From positions 186,001-250,000 of the forward strand of contig JAPDRN010000010.1 in the NCBI GenBank assembly GCA_030247855.1: 64,000 nt of DNA, read 5' to 3'. Of the stretch, positions 52,564 to 63,968 are shown piece after piece (the stretch's first letter is position 1; each line of letters begins with the position of its first letter). Under the pieces are notes generated by a model. It made no database searches. It was not told the DNA's origin and saw only the letters and a program-made list of their open reading frames with translations. A program made the position numbers and the translations under genes. This stretch comes from Knufia peltigerae. Taxonomy: Eukaryota; Ascomycota; Eurotiomycetes; Chaetothyriales; Trichomeriaceae.

Positions 52564-52948
52564 CTTGACTAGGCTCTGGTGAGAGAGGGAAAGGGGAAGG
52601 GAGTCGACGGCCGTCATCAGTCCTGGTCAGCGGGATGGCTGAGCTTCTTGGAGAGAGTCGTCTTTTCAATTGTCGCGTTTGACAAAGACAATGAAGACCG
52701 CCAGGAGAAAAGAGTGTTGATTCTGGATCATGGCAAAGATCTCTATCTGAAGGAGGGCAAGACCTTGAAGGCGCATGAAGTTTGAAGGGAACAAACGCTA
52801 AACTGTTTTAGGTTAACTCCTTGGCTTATTGCCGCTGCTTTTGTGGTGACACCGTCCCCCCGCCGTGAAAACCATCTGACCCAGAGACAAGTCGACAAGA
52901 ATCTGTTTATCATAGGTGAAATGGATAGGGTTTATTCTTGCAGACGCG
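52564..52948. promoter_or_regulatory. Divergent promoter region of BRE1 and BDP1
   Basis: The 385 nt between the two start codons must contain both promoters. The BDP1 side ends with a pyrimidine-AG string (tattcttgcag) six nucleotides before the chosen ATG, which could be a splice acceptor in a 5' leader. Confidence 0.45.
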
Positions 52949-54958
52949 ATGACCTTTTCCTCAGTTGTCAAAAAGCCCGGACAGAAGATCACGCCCAAGA
53001 CTGCGCCGCGTCGAAATGTTCCAAGATCGCGACCGACTGCGCCGCCTTCGTTGACACCAGACAGTTTGACTTCAAGTCCTGCGGTTGAGGTTGTGGAGGA
53101 TGAAACGAGAAGTCAAGTGCCAGAGTCAGTCCAGAATCAGACTGTACTAGAGTCCACTGAGATACCTTCGATCGCCGAATCGGTAGAGACATCGCTTCCG
53201 CTTTCCAACCCACTTGACACATCGAACAGAGACAGCGTCGGGGAGCCGTTTAATGAGACTACTAGCAGACCACCATCGGTTCCGATAGAGATTACTGCTC
53301 CCAGTGGCACAAGTACAGGGATTACTATCATACATCCAGCCCACGAAACTGCGTCGGAAACGAGATCACAAGCCATTCCGACGATCGCGTCCAGCACCCC
53401 GCTCATAAGTTCTTCGCGGAGGTCTGCAGACACTCACAATCCGTCGGCGGCTTCAGAGGAGCCAGCGCAACAGATCGAGAATGTTGCAGATACAGAAGCG
53501 CGGTCTACCACGGACTCAAGAAAGAGGCGGAAGATCACACACACGTCTCAAGAGCTTGACGAGTCGCGATCACCAGCCACTCCGCCTTCATCCGATGATA
53601 TACCTCTGCTGCTAAGAACCAGCCCTCGACATCGACGTAGTGAGTCTCGCACATCGGAGGTTCTTTTACAGGATGCGACCAGTCAACTTGTCGCGATCTC
53701 GGAGCTCGCGAACTCGATCGAGCAGAGAGCCCGGTCTCTACGGCCACGTTCTGCTAGACCTAGTTATTCGGAAACGGAGGAGGTGGCTGATGGTGACGCT
53801 GAAGGACAAATGACAAGGACGGAAAAACCGCAAAAGAAACAGTCGCGCGCGAAGCGAATCCGAGATCTTGCGCAGCAAGTGGTCGAAAATGCCGCCAACG
53901 GAGCGCCAAACAGCCGGCGAAAGGCTCGACTTCCCACACCAGAGAACGCCGATGAATTACAGATCGACCCGGAAGAAGTATCAATGAGCGATTTGACCAG
54001 AGACAACAAAGTTGGGAGAAAGTCGGAAACGGAGAAACGAATGCAAGATAATTGGATCGAGATTCAAAAACGTCGAAAAGAAGACGTTGAGCGGCGACGA
54101 GAGGCTGCTGGAAAAGGCAGAGCGGGCCGACAAGAATTGTTTCAGGACGCTCTAGCCGAACCCATACAAGTGCCTAAACAGATCATTGTGAACGGTCAGA
54201 TTATTGTTGCCAATGAATCTCGAGAGGTTGCATTTGGTGCAGGCGTGGAACAAGCGGCCGACAATGACCAAGAGGTTGCTCTCGAAGATGACCGCATATA
54301 CAGATACGTCAATCAGGGTACATTAGGCAAACGCGCAGGCTTAAACAAGAAAACAAAGTGGGACGATGAACACACCGAATTGTTCTACAAAGGTCTGCGA
54401 ATGTTTGGCACTGACTTTGCCATGATAGCCAATCTCTTCCCATCCTTTGACAGGAGGCAGATCAAGTCAAAGTTCGTCATTGAGGAGCGTCTCAACCCAG
54501 TCCGAGTGAAGAACAGTGTCGACGCTAAGGAAGCCGTCAATCTCGAAGAGTATGCCAAAATGTCGGACCAGCAATTCGAGGACCCAAGCAAACTCATGGC
54601 GGAGTTGGCTGCCGAGGAGAAGAGGCTTCGGGAGGAAGACGAGCGAAGACGGGCAGGCGAAGGCTATGTTCTTGAGGGTGCAGACGTGCCATTGCCGTCA
54701 ACGGAAACGGATTTCGAACAAAGCAGCAATGTCGTGGAGGGCGATGACACAACCGCGCCGGCCGGCGCTCACAGAGAAAGAATCTCGACGTTGGCAGACT
54801 CAGTGGTCGCAGGGGCTACGGGACCCAAGAAGAGGCAAGGTGCGCAGCACAGGGCGACGAAAGAACCTGTCGGACGTGGACGGCAAGCCAAGAAAGGCAG
54901 AAGACCGACTGAAGGTGTCGAAGAGGCACTTGGACCGATTGACGAGGTTGGTCGGTAG
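52949..54958 (+). CDS. BDP1: TFIIIB subunit B'' (Bdp1)
   Basis: A single exon of 669 residues from the ATG at 52949 (MTFSSVVKKPGQKITPKTA, like the short basic start of Bdp1). The N-terminal 300 residues are disordered and Ser/Thr/Pro-rich. The conserved part begins with the basic QKKQSRAKRIRDLAQQV region and continues through RIYRYVNQGTLGKRAG to the extended SANT domain at about residues 468-525 (TKWDDEHTELFYKGLRMFGT, then DFAMIANLFPSFDRRQIKSK). Bdp1 with Brf1 and TBP positions RNA polymerase III at tRNA and 5S genes. The C-tail is charged. An upstream non-coding exon is possible. The call rests on the SANT block and its flanks. Confidence 0.94.
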   Translation: MTFSSVVKKPGQKITPKTAPRRNVPRSRPTAPPSLTPDSLTSSPAVEVVEDETRSQVPESVQNQTVLESTEIPSIAESVETSLPLSNPLDTSNRDSVGEPFNETTSRPPSVPIEITAPSGTSTGITIIHPAHETASETRSQAIPTIASSTPLISSSRRSADTHNPSAASEEPAQQIENVADTEARSTTDSRKRRKITHTSQELDESRSPATPPSSDDIPLLLRTSPRHRRSESRTSEVLLQDATSQLVAISELANSIEQRARSLRPRSARPSYSETEEVADGDAEGQMTRTEKPQKKQSRAKRIRDLAQQVVENAANGAPNSRRKARLPTPENADELQIDPEEVSMSDLTRDNKVGRKSETEKRMQDNWIEIQKRRKEDVERRREAAGKGRAGRQELFQDALAEPIQVPKQIIVNGQIIVANESREVAFGAGVEQAADNDQEVALEDDRIYRYVNQGTLGKRAGLNKKTKWDDEHTELFYKGLRMFGTDFAMIANLFPSFDRRQIKSKFVIEERLNPVRVKNSVDAKEAVNLEEYAKMSDQQFEDPSKLMAELAAEEKRLREEDERRRAGEGYVLEGADVPLPSTETDFEQSSNVVEGDDTTAPAGAHRERISTLADSVVAGATGPKKRQGAQHRATKEPVGRGRQAKKGRRPTEGVEEALGPIDEVGR

Positions 54959-55957
54959 AGTACTTGACAAGGTTTCTTGTGTCGAGTGGCTCTACCTGTT
55001 AGGCGAGCATCATACACGCAGAATCTATTTGATATTGTTCGAGTTCTTGAAAGATGTAAACATGTAGAAGTACCTGATCCTGTTTATCGTCTTCACTATT
55101 GTCATTCACTGCCTTCATTATCCTACCCACCTCATCAAGAAAGAGAAAAAAAATAGGTATTGAGAGACAAAAGGTTTGGACGTTCGAACCCTGGGCTCTT
55201 CTAATACTTATCCCGACTATGACCATTCACACACATGTCTCTAGAAGATCCGTCCTACCTGGGTAGGAAAGATACTTGTAGAGGAGATGATGCTACATTG
55301 GTCATGGAAACCATGCCGACTCCCAAGTTTAATCCCAACTAAACTTGGTTTCCAAGGATAAGCCCAACCTCCAAACCATGTATGTAACAAAGGTCACGTT
55401 TCGACGTGGTGAGTCTTTTTGATAGTTGGGCCATCAAGGCGTATCAATTGTTGAAGGAAAATTGACCAGTTTGAATATACATAGTCGAATAATAAAGTAT
55501 TCACTGCTGCTGCTGTGTGGACTTCAGTAGGCACATTTCGTGTGAGTTGGGGACGTGTCCCCTTCTGTCTTCACTGTCTTTTCCAGAGGCGGTTTTCCTG
55601 GACCAGTGCAAAGAAGTTGGTTTTTGATCCTGGTAAAGGAGCCACTATCATCTCCATCGTGAGAGACATTGGCCCTGTTTCTTTCGTGCTCGTGGACTCG
55701 TGAGGTATGTATACGCCAACATTTCTTCGCTGAAAGTCATGCTATCACCTTGCACAGTGCTGCTGCTTGACCGGGGTAGGTCTCTTGTGGAGAGCCTTGG
55801 GTCGAACTCGACTTCCGTCGTGATCAGTTCAATGACAATTGCGTTCGCTGTGGCGAGTCGGTCATCTTGTGAACCAGAGACCACAACAAGGCTTATTCTC
55901 ACAAGTAGCAGCCTTCTGTGGCAAGCTTTCAGATCGAATATCGTCTTTGGGCAGAGA
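54959..55957. other. Spacer between convergent genes, about 1 kb
   Basis: Lies between the stops of BDP1 and the leftward UreF gene. Short frames only. No RNA gene was recognised; a TTCGAACC string near 55184 has no tRNA fold around it. Confidence 0.45.
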
Positions 55958-56854
55958 TCAAGAATTAAAAATTCTGCTGTACAACATCTCATGTCTTCCG
56001 ATCCACAAGTCCATGGTCGGGACTACTTGGCCAGCATCTTCGGGCTGGAGGAACCATATTTTCTCCAGACTCTGACGAATAATGCTCTGTAAGTCCCGAC
56101 CAGCCAGGATGTTCTGTGCCATGTACGGGCCCATCACGGAAGCCCTGACAGCGGCACTCAGGACAGCCTTGGCATGGTTCAACAGAAACAAGTATCCTGC
56201 TTCCTCTAGATTGAGGCCCAGTGCGAGACACACCACACCCCACAACGGGGCGAGGTGGCCGTTGACCAGAGGCAATGGATCAGAGCTTATCGACGCGAGT
56301 TTGAGGTCGCGCGCAAAAATCTCGATGGTCAGCAGAGCTTCGAGGCCCTCGTCTTTGTTGGGCCTTGTCTTGAAAGCCTGGGAGAAGGCCTTCTCCCACA
56401 CGCTCAGAAGTGCGCGGCCCTGAGCTATACTTGCTCGCCGTGCGACAGTGCACGGCGTCGAAGCGTCGAGGTCGTTGTCCAAGTCCGCTAGGCCAAGAGG
56501 GTCCCGGAAGGCAGATAGCACGTACGGCACGTTGGTATAAGCGACGGACTGGATTGATAACCTAAGAAATTTAAGGAACAGGGTCAGGTTGGTCTGGGTT
56601 TTTGGCAGGGGTTTATGGTGTGCTAGGAACGACTCGAGCCCGGAGGAATATGCAAAGCTCCCAAGTGGCAAGGCAGAGTCGGATAACAGCATAAGATTGT
56701 GTATAGATGAATCCACGGGTATCGACACAGGTATGGCGAAGGAATTGACGGCAGTCTTGGATTCTATCCGACTTAGGAGTGCTTTGGTGGTCTGGAGCTC
56801 TGTCTCGAGCTCGAGAACTCGCTGGCGGAGCCTGTCCGCGTCGCTGTTATTCAT
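55958..56854 (-). CDS. ureF: Urease accessory protein UreF
   Basis: A single exon of 298 residues from the ATG at 56854. After a short coiled coil comes the family signature LLLSDSALPLGSFAYSSGLE at about residues 55-75, then the all-helical UreF fold (FLRLSIQSVAYTNVPYVLSA, ALLSVWEKAFSQAFKTR, GHLAPLWGVVCLALGL, GYLFLLNHAKAVLSAAVRAS and the ending PTMDLWIGRHEML). UreF bridges UreD and UreG in the complex that loads nickel into urease. Urease releases ammonia from urea, so the gene belongs to the same nitrogen physiology as the fused hydrolase about 30 kb away, although nothing here shows shared control. It is divergent from COQ8. Confidence 0.95.
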   Translation of the reverse strand: MNNSDADRLRQRVLELETELQTTKALLSRIESKTAVNSFAIPVSIPVDSSIHNLMLLSDSALPLGSFAYSSGLESFLAHHKPLPKTQTNLTLFLKFLRLSIQSVAYTNVPYVLSAFRDPLGLADLDNDLDASTPCTVARRASIAQGRALLSVWEKAFSQAFKTRPNKDEGLEALLTIEIFARDLKLASISSDPLPLVNGHLAPLWGVVCLALGLNLEEAGYLFLLNHAKAVLSAAVRASVMGPYMAQNILAGRDLQSIIRQSLEKIWFLQPEDAGQVVPTMDLWIGRHEMLYSRIFNS

Positions 56855-57139
56855 GACATGCTTTGATCAATGTTCGTATGCCACGCTGGTCAGTCTAGTA
56901 AGAAAAGGGTCGAGGTTGAAGCTCATAATGAGGTCCACCACCGGATGTTCTGGACATTTGAAGTGCGGAGAAATATTCTTTAGCTTCGACCGCGAGTCGA
57001 TGTCGTCAACTACGCAATTACATCGTCCTTTGTATTCTTCAGGTTCACCCACTACGCCTCTGAGCAATTCAAATTGTACTTCTCCTGTTTTGCATATGCC
57101 ATAGTACTGTGACAAGGGTCTCTGACCCCATCCACAACC
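56855..57139. promoter_or_regulatory. Divergent promoter region of ureF and COQ8
   Basis: Only 285 nt separate the two start codons, so the promoters must be compact or shared. No element was assigned. Confidence 0.45.
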
Positions 57140-59550
57140 ATGTCCGGCAAGAGAATCCTCGATGCGATTGCACTCTTGAATGCCTCTCGCAATATCGCAG
57201 TCAAGCATTTCAACATCCGGGTTTCTCAAGTTAAGCTCTATGGCCAGACATCCTCGGTTGTCAAGGCAGTGAGAAACCGAGCCTTGCCAGCGCTGGCCAC
57301 TTCCGTGTCTCGATTTGCATCCTCACAACCCCCCTCCCGACCGCCGAAAGAGGGCCTTGACCAAGACCATTTTTATGACCGCTCGGAGCAGAACTCGCCT
57401 GCTCAAACTGCCCCAAACGGCGACCTCGATGTCCAACAAGCGCAGGCAGGGAGGTCTCCTCTCCCAGATGGGACGATACCGCCTGATGGAAGCCCGATTG
57501 GGCAAGAGACGGGAGATGGAATGAGTTTTAACAAGAGACCTGCCGGCGAGACGCCGCAACATCCCCTCGAAGGAAGTGGCGCCCAGGACCTACACCCCGA
57601 GTCTCTAGCACAGTCGACCATACCAGACCCTACAAGCCGGCAGCCACTGTCACCAGACCAGGCCCGAAGGCTTCAACGCCAGTCCGAGAATCAAATACCT
57701 GCGACAGCCGCCGAACCTCCTACGGGAGAAGAAAGAGAATTTGGGGTTGAGCAAGAGCAGGATGTGTTCTATCAACCCCCCGACACTGCTAAGCCTGTCC
57801 TATCAGCACTTCCACGAGTCAAGGTGCCGAAATCTGAGAATGATGTTCAAGAAGGTGACTCGCATATTCCACCAGGTATCAATGCAGATGTCTACTATTC
57901 TGGATCGAAGCCCCAACACGGGACTGTGGACAACGAGCCCAATGAGGAGCAATTGTCCCAGCTTTTTCACAATCCGAGACATGCAACGACACTGCTCCGA
58001 CAGAAATCCAATTCTCTTCCCTCGTCAAAGCGACGATTCCATACCTCACGATCCTCGCCACAGAAAGCCTCAGACACAGATGAGGAAAGCATCAAACAAC
58101 TTGCTGCAGACATGGCCAAGGATGCTCAAAGAATCAAAAACGTGAGACCCCTTGACCCTCCTCCGTTAGATGACTGCAACTGATCAACTGACAGATATCC
58201 TAGGCTCAACCCGTCGCCAATGTCCAGCCATACCAGATGCGAGAATCTCGAGTTCCATCTTCCAGGATTGGACGTATTTTCGAGTACGGAGGTCTGGCAG
58301 CGAGTATGGCATTTGGCGCAGTCAGTGAAAGTATCAGCCGGTCGGGCGGTCCTCAAGGTTCAATCATGCTCAGTGCAGGCAATATGGAGCGTCTAGTGGC
58401 GAAATTGTCCAAAATGCGAGGTGCAGCTCTGAAGTTAGGCCAAATGATGAGCTTCCAAGATGCCAAACTGCTGCCCAAGCCCATTCACGATGTGCTACAA
58501 CGTGTGCAAGATAGCGCTGACTACATGCCCGCCTCACAACGTGATGCAGTGATCTCAGCCGACCTGGGCCCCAACTGGCGTGACTTGTTTGAGGAATTCG
58601 AAGAGCGTCCCATGGCTGCAGCCTCGATCGGGCAAGTCCATGGTGCCACTATGCGAAGCTCGGGAAAGAGGGTGGCGGTGAAAGTGCAGTATCCTGGTGT
58701 GGCCGAGTCTATTTCTTCAGATCTGAACAATCTCTCCCTGCTCCTCACTGCTTCGCGACTGTTGCCGAAAGGACTGTACCTCGACAAGACAATAGCAAAT
58801 GCTCGTACCGAGTTAGGCTGGGAATGCGACTATAAGCGTGAAGCTGAAGCTGCGAAGAGATTCCGCGAGCTACTCGCTGACGAGACAACGGTCTTCACAG
58901 TGCCAGAAGTCTTTGATGAAGCTTCTGGGAAGCGCGTATTGACTATGGAGCGGATGGAAGGCGTTGCTGTGACGAAGATCCAAAACTTCACGCAAGAGCA
59001 AAAAGACTGGATCGGGAGTCAGATTCTTCGACTCTGCCTGCGCGAGATCATCGAGTTCAAATACATGCAGACAGATCCCAACTGGACAAACTTCCTCTAC
59101 GACGCCCACACCAACAAACTGGAACTGCTCGACTTTGGAGCATCACGAGAATATCCAGCTCAATTCATTGACCTGTACGTCAGGGTCCTCGACGCCGCGT
59201 CGAGGAACGATAGAAATACCTGCCGAGATCTATCGATCAAGCTTGGATACCTTACTGGCTACGAATCCAGAGCTATGCTGAACGCACACATTGACTCAGT
59301 TATGACGCTGGCAGAGCCTTTCATGAACTCGGCGCCTGATGTTTATGACTTTCAAAATCAGACTATCACCGACCGAGTCCGGGGTCTCATACCCGTCATG
59401 CTCAGAGAACGGCTTGCACCACCGCCGGAGGAAACGTACAGTCTACACCGAAAACTGAGTGGTGCATTTCTTCTGTGTGCTAGACTCGGCAGTCGAGTTC
59501 GATGCAAAGATATGTTCCAACAAGCTCTTGTCAAGGCTGGAATACGGTGA
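57140..59550 (+). CDS. COQ8: Coenzyme Q biosynthesis atypical kinase Coq8 (ABC1/ADCK3)
   Basis: Two exons, 57140-58141 and 58204-59550, with a 62-nt intron in phase 0, give 782 residues. The first about 330 residues are a mitochondrial-type presequence and a long disordered Pro/Gln-rich region. The kinase-like part starts MRESRVPSSRIGRIFEYGGL. It shows the KxGQ motif (ALKLGQMMSFQD, near residue 411), the Ala-rich loop AAASIGQVHGA, VAVKVQYPGV with the Lys, ECDYKREAEA, and LELLDFGASREY as the DFG block. Coq8 is a mitochondrial matrix-side ATPase that keeps the CoQ synthesis complex together. The 3' end almost touches the next gene, which runs the opposite way. Confidence 0.96.
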
Positions 59551-59553
59551 TGA

Positions 59554-60216
59554 TCAGAAAACTGAAGAGTCATCATCTTCATCGCTGTGCTCGAGGATCG
59601 TCTGTTGAAGCAAGCCAGGCCGGTTTGACCCAGAAACACTTGGACTCAATGGACTGATAGGTGTGCTCGACAAGGGCATATTGCGGGCTTCACGGACGGC
59701 CTCCTGGAGGAGCGGCCGGGAGGCAAGCAATTTGGCCTGAACAGCCAGTCGCTCTTGGTCTTTCAACTGCTTCCTCTTCTTCTCTTCTCTTGCTTTTCTG
59801 TACGACATGGCGTCGTGGCCGGTCGGAGGGGAAGGATCGACGCTCGGTTTCTCGTCGAGTCTAAATACGAGCACAACAGCGCGCAGAGTGAAGTGTAGAA
59901 TGAGACCGAGCACGGTGCCGAGAACAATTGCACTACCGATGAAGTACCAGAGGGCCTGCAACAACGATTAGCAACGGGCTATTAGATAACACGAGCGCAC
60001 TCAGGGCTGGCAGACCTCAAAGCGAGCGAATACGCGCCATGGCATCAGGATCAGAGCGAGAATCGATGATCCAATGTATATTACGGGGGTGGATATCAAT
60101 ACTAAAATGTACCATAGTGCCTTCAAAAGCACCAGGATGGGGTAGAGAACGATGTAATAAAGAATGACCGTGGTGATTTTGAGCCATGGAGCTGGCAAAG
60201 GCGTGTCAGTTGTCAT
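59554..60216 (-). CDS. Small multi-pass membrane protein, 200 aa, family not named
   Basis: Two exons, 60216-60016 and 59955-59554, with a 60-nt intron whose donor is the less common GTCTGC, join in phase 0. The protein starts MTTDTPLPAPWLKITTVILY and has about three hydrophobic segments: ILYYIVLYPILVLLKALWYI with the following VIYIGSSILALILMP, and after the splice WYFIGSAIVLGTVLGLILHF. The second half is cytosolic-looking, basic (KAREEKKRKQLKDQERLA) and Ser/Pro-rich, with an acidic end. Proteins of this shape are widespread and uncharacterised in filamentous fungi. Its stop lies 3 nt from the stop of COQ8 on the other strand. Confidence 0.75.
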
Positions 60217-60886
60217 CGCATGGTTTTGCCTCCAGACTGCTGTAATCTCCAGTACGAGCCACTGCGTACCGAGTAAGTCGTGGAGAATCAAGTATCTAGA
60301 ATTAGAAAAGATGACGAGATGCGCGAGCCAAGCAGGAGGGAAGAGATGATGATGATGATTGTGATGATGGAATTACTAGTAGTTGACTTGACTGCGTCTT
60401 TGGTTGTCCAGTCAAGTTTTCCCCCGCAGACGTCAATAATGGCCTCATGCAGCGGTCGTTGCCCTGAACTAATGCATTCGATTTCGCCTCTAGGCTGCTC
60501 CGTAGGCGGAGGATCCTCATTACCTGCCTAATAAGTGAGGCGTCGTTCTTTTCTCGCCCGCCAACTGAACTGAACTGCCCCCCTCCAACTTGTCGCCTAC
60601 GAGCCGAATCCATTTCACTTTCAACCTCTTGGAAATTCCTCGCAACAACCAAACGCACTGCAAATAATCCACCACTCGATGGAATGCTCATCTGCCTAAA
60701 GCCTACCAGATTCTCTTCTGACTTTTTGTCGCCGTGACCTCTCGCCCCCCTTCTACTACTGGGTGAAAGTGCCCGCTCTCGTCTCTCCCTCCTCCTCCTC
60801 CGCCGCCGCCAGCCCACTGGTCGCACGACACACTTGCGCCGCTCTCCCCCCTCCTTCGAAATTCGAATTTCAGCCTCACCACAATA
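60217..60886. promoter_or_regulatory. Divergent promoter region of the membrane protein and SNF1-beta genes
   Basis: A 670-nt interval with a strongly pyrimidine-rich leader at about 60770-60860 before the SNF1-beta start. No coding signal was recognised. Confidence 0.45.
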
Positions 60887-62560
60887 ATGGGTCAACAACA
60901 ATCTTCAGAAAAGAGCTCGGGTCCAAGGTCAGGGACACCGCAAGCCGAGAGAGATCGCAGGGTGAACCGGAGAGTCTCCATCCAAGCTCTGTCGCAAGGC
61001 CGCTCGACACCCGTTGACCCCTCGGCTACCAAAGACACCGCTCTTGCGCAGACCACCACGACACCGCACCTCGAAAAGCCGGCCTTGCAACAGTACCTTC
61101 AAGCCTCTTCCTCCTCTTCTTCCTCGCCCGAAGCCAGCGCCAGAGGAGCCAAGTTGGTGGAAAGATCAGGATCTCGTGCGTCGCGCGACAACAGGCACAA
61201 TGAATCATTATTAGAACACCGACCACGGCAACAGCGAGCGTCAGTGCCTGTCCCCCAGGCTTCAGGTCCCGTGGATGTACCCGTGTCCAGGAGCAAACAG
61301 GACTCGTCGGCCGAAGAGCGATTCGAGGACCACCACACTTCAGCATACCAGGACCGGCGATATACTCCCGTTGCTCAGCTTCGCCCGCCACGTCTTCCGC
61401 TCCCCATTGCTGATGTTCCAATTCCCGAATCACCGACTCTGGCACCCGTCGACAAGGGTAACGCAGATGTTCCCATCTTTGAGACCGACGAGCCGTTGGC
61501 GGGCATTGAGTCCCAGCTAAGGAGGAAGAGTTCAATGATGAGCACTACGACCGAGTCCGAGGAGGAGGTTGGCGAAGAGCTCCAACCGTATGCGGTTGAG
61601 CCGGCCAATGCCCAGACTGTACCTACCGTCATCGAATGGAATCATGGCGGTCAACGGGTGTACGTGACGGGTACTTTTGCCAATTGGGAAAGAAAATACC
61701 GGCTTCATCCTAGGTATGTTCGCGGCATGTTTCACTTCTTTGTTTCCTACAACACCATGCCGATTCTTCTACTACACAACTAGACAAGAAACGGCAACAA
61801 ATTCCCCAGAGAGAGCTTGAGCCTTGACAAGCCCCCTCCCGATACTTTCGTGCTAATATCATCCATAGGAAAAATGGTACTGGAATGTTCACAACAATCA
61901 GCTTGCCGTCAGGCACCCACCACCTCAAATTTGTCGTGGACGGTGAGATGGTCACCAGCCCAGACCTGCCCACAGCCGTCGACTTCAACAACTTTCTGGT
62001 CAACTATATCGAAATTGCGACCGAAGATCTCGCCAAACAACGGCGGGAGAGTGCGCAACAAGGTAACCGGTCTTCGACTCTTGCTCCAGAAGAACACGAG
62101 CAAAGCGCATCCGGTGCACAAACCCCAGAAGCCACTGACATGGAAGAACTTCTCGCGGAAGAGATACCTCCTGGAGACTATCGCCAGCTGGTTCCTCAAT
62201 GCTTGGTGGATGTTGATCTGGCCGAAGACACCGACGATTACAATAATGCAGTCAAACTGATCCAAGAGGCACAGCAGCCGCCGGCCTTGCCGCTTTTCCT
62301 GAATCGATCCATTCTCAACGGCGTTCTGCCAGTCAAGGACGATAACAGCGTCTTGACCTTGCCGAACCACACAGTTTTGAATCATCTCATGACCAGTAGT
62401 GTCAAAAATGGGGTATTGGCCACGAGTGTGACAACCCGGTATAGGAAAAAGGTACGTTTCCAAGGTCTGCTGTGTAGCGCAGGAATATGCTAACAGTTTG
62501 CAGTATGTGACCACGATATCATTCAAGCCCGTCCCTCGATTTAAGACGCAGTTTCAATGA
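60887..62560 (+). CDS. GAL83: SNF1/AMPK beta subunit
   Basis: Three exons, 60887-61713, 61869-62451 and 62504-62560, give 488 residues. Introns are 155 and 52 nt. The start MGQQQSSEKS is a good N-myristoylation signal. A long Ser/Pro-rich region follows. The glycogen-binding domain lies at about residues 248-325 (VIEWNHGGQRVYVTGTFANW, then GMFTTISLPSGTHHLKFVVD), rebuilt across the first splice. The C-terminal interaction domain (EEIPPGDYRQLVPQCL, PNHTVLNHLMTSSVKNGVL, TTRYRKK then YVTTISFKP) binds the alpha and gamma subunits. The complex controls growth on non-glucose carbon. The gene symbol follows the yeast naming loosely, since SIP1, SIP2 and GAL83 are paralogues. Confidence 0.94.
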
Positions 62561-62824
62561 AAGGCAGTCCGGAATTCAATGACTTGATAGAGCTTCGTCG
62601 GCGACTTTCTCCTCTCAAAACTTGCACGGCTGTTGCATTGGTCCCTTGGTCTGTTTCGGGCTTGGCTTAACGATATCATGATGGTACGGGCTTTGATGAT
62701 GGCGTATTCGAAACCAAGGTGGAGCCTGGGATTTCCTCGAGCGCCGTGTATTTGACTTGTCGCCCTGCGCCCGCAGATAATGCGAGTATGAAATGATGCA
62801 TGGAATTCATTTTCAAATTGTTCT
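62561..62824. other. Short spacer between convergent genes
   Basis: A 264-nt gap between the stops of the SNF1-beta and KAE1 genes. No feature was recognised. Confidence 0.4.
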
Positions 62825-63968
62825 TTAATCGTCCCTCCACGCAACGTGTACCTCGTCCGTCCTGAATCTCTGTGTACAGGTGCTTTCCTCGAGACTGGTG
62901 GTGAACCCTGTCTCGTACGCCAACAGCCCGGCGTGCGCAATCATGATTCCGTTGTCGATGCAGAAGCGCTCGTCGGTCGCGTAGACGCTGCCTCCGCGCT
63001 CGCGGGCCATGAGGCCCATCATCTCCTGGACGCGCTCGTTGCAGCCCACGCCGCCGACGATCAGGACCTGGTTGCTGCCGACGTGGGCCATGGCCCGCTC
63101 CGTGATCTCGACGAGCATGGCGAAGACGGTTTCTTGTAGGGAGAAGCACAGGTCGGCCGGCGTGACGCCCTTCAAGGTGCCGGCGTACATTTGGGCGGCG
63201 AGCTCGTCAACCCTCGCCAAGATGCCGGAGAAGCTGACGTCCATGCCCTTGACGGCGTACGGGAGGTCCAGCAGGACGCGCCCGGACTTTGCGAGCTGCT
63301 CGATGTTGTAGCCCGGGGCCGGGTCGTTGGGGATGTGGAGCGTGCGGGCGAACCGGTCGAGGCAGTTGCCCACGGCGATGTCGAGGGCCTCGCCGAAGAT
63401 GCGGTACCGCTGGGACGTGTAGGCGATGACCTGGGTGTTGCCCCCGGACACGTACAGGACCACCGGGTTGGAGGCCCCCGTGATGGCCCGGCCCATCTCG
63501 ATGTGCCCCACGCAGTGGTTGACGCCCACGAGGGGGACGGACCAGAGCTGAGACAGTGTCCGGGCGGCGATCGCGACGGACTGCAAGGGCGCGTACATTC
63601 CGGGACCTTTGGTGTAGCATATGCACTGTGGTTCCAAAAACACGGAAAAAAGCAGATGATGTGTCAGCAGAACCGAACCGAAACGTGGATCCCAACTCGT
63701 GGTGGTTATGAACCCTGGGGGGGAAGTCACTCACGTCAACGTCGGCAAGTTTGATGCCGGCTTCTTCCAATGCCCTTTTCACGAGTGTCGCCACGTGAGA
63801 GCGGTGGTGGATGGCGGTGTCTTTCGGTAAGAAACCCTCGCCGGGTGGAGAGACGTACGTATGTCGAATGTTGGAAAGGATCTGAGGCTCGCCTTTGCCT
63901 TTTGCCGGGTGTAGGATTACACCCACACCTAGTTTGTTGGCAGAGCCTTCCAGACCGATTGCAATCAT
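62825..63968 (-). CDS. KAE1: KEOPS subunit Kae1, tRNA threonylcarbamoyladenosine transferase
   Basis: Two exons, 63968-63735 and 63625-62825, with a 109-nt intron, give 344 residues. The start MIAIGLEGSANKLGVGV and the blocks TKGPGMYAPLQSVAIAART, VNHCVGHIEMGR (metal-binding HxxxH at residues 115 and 119), YVSGGNTQVIAY and VGGVGCNERVQEMM are those of the Kae1/Qri7/TsaD family. The ending lacks a mitochondrial presequence, so this is the cytosolic-nuclear Kae1. The enzyme transfers threonylcarbamoyl to adenine 37 of ANN-decoding tRNAs, working with Bud32 and Cgi121. The second exon is very GC-rich. It lies at the right edge of the window, with only 32 nt of upstream DNA visible. Confidence 0.96.

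Noticed and set aside
55175..55200. TTCGAACC string resembling a tRNA T loop
   Set aside because: Neither strand offers a five-pair T stem or an acceptor stem.
63191..63754. 187-codon rightward frame over KAE1
   Set aside because: Shadow of the GC-rich Kae1 exon, which has all family motifs.
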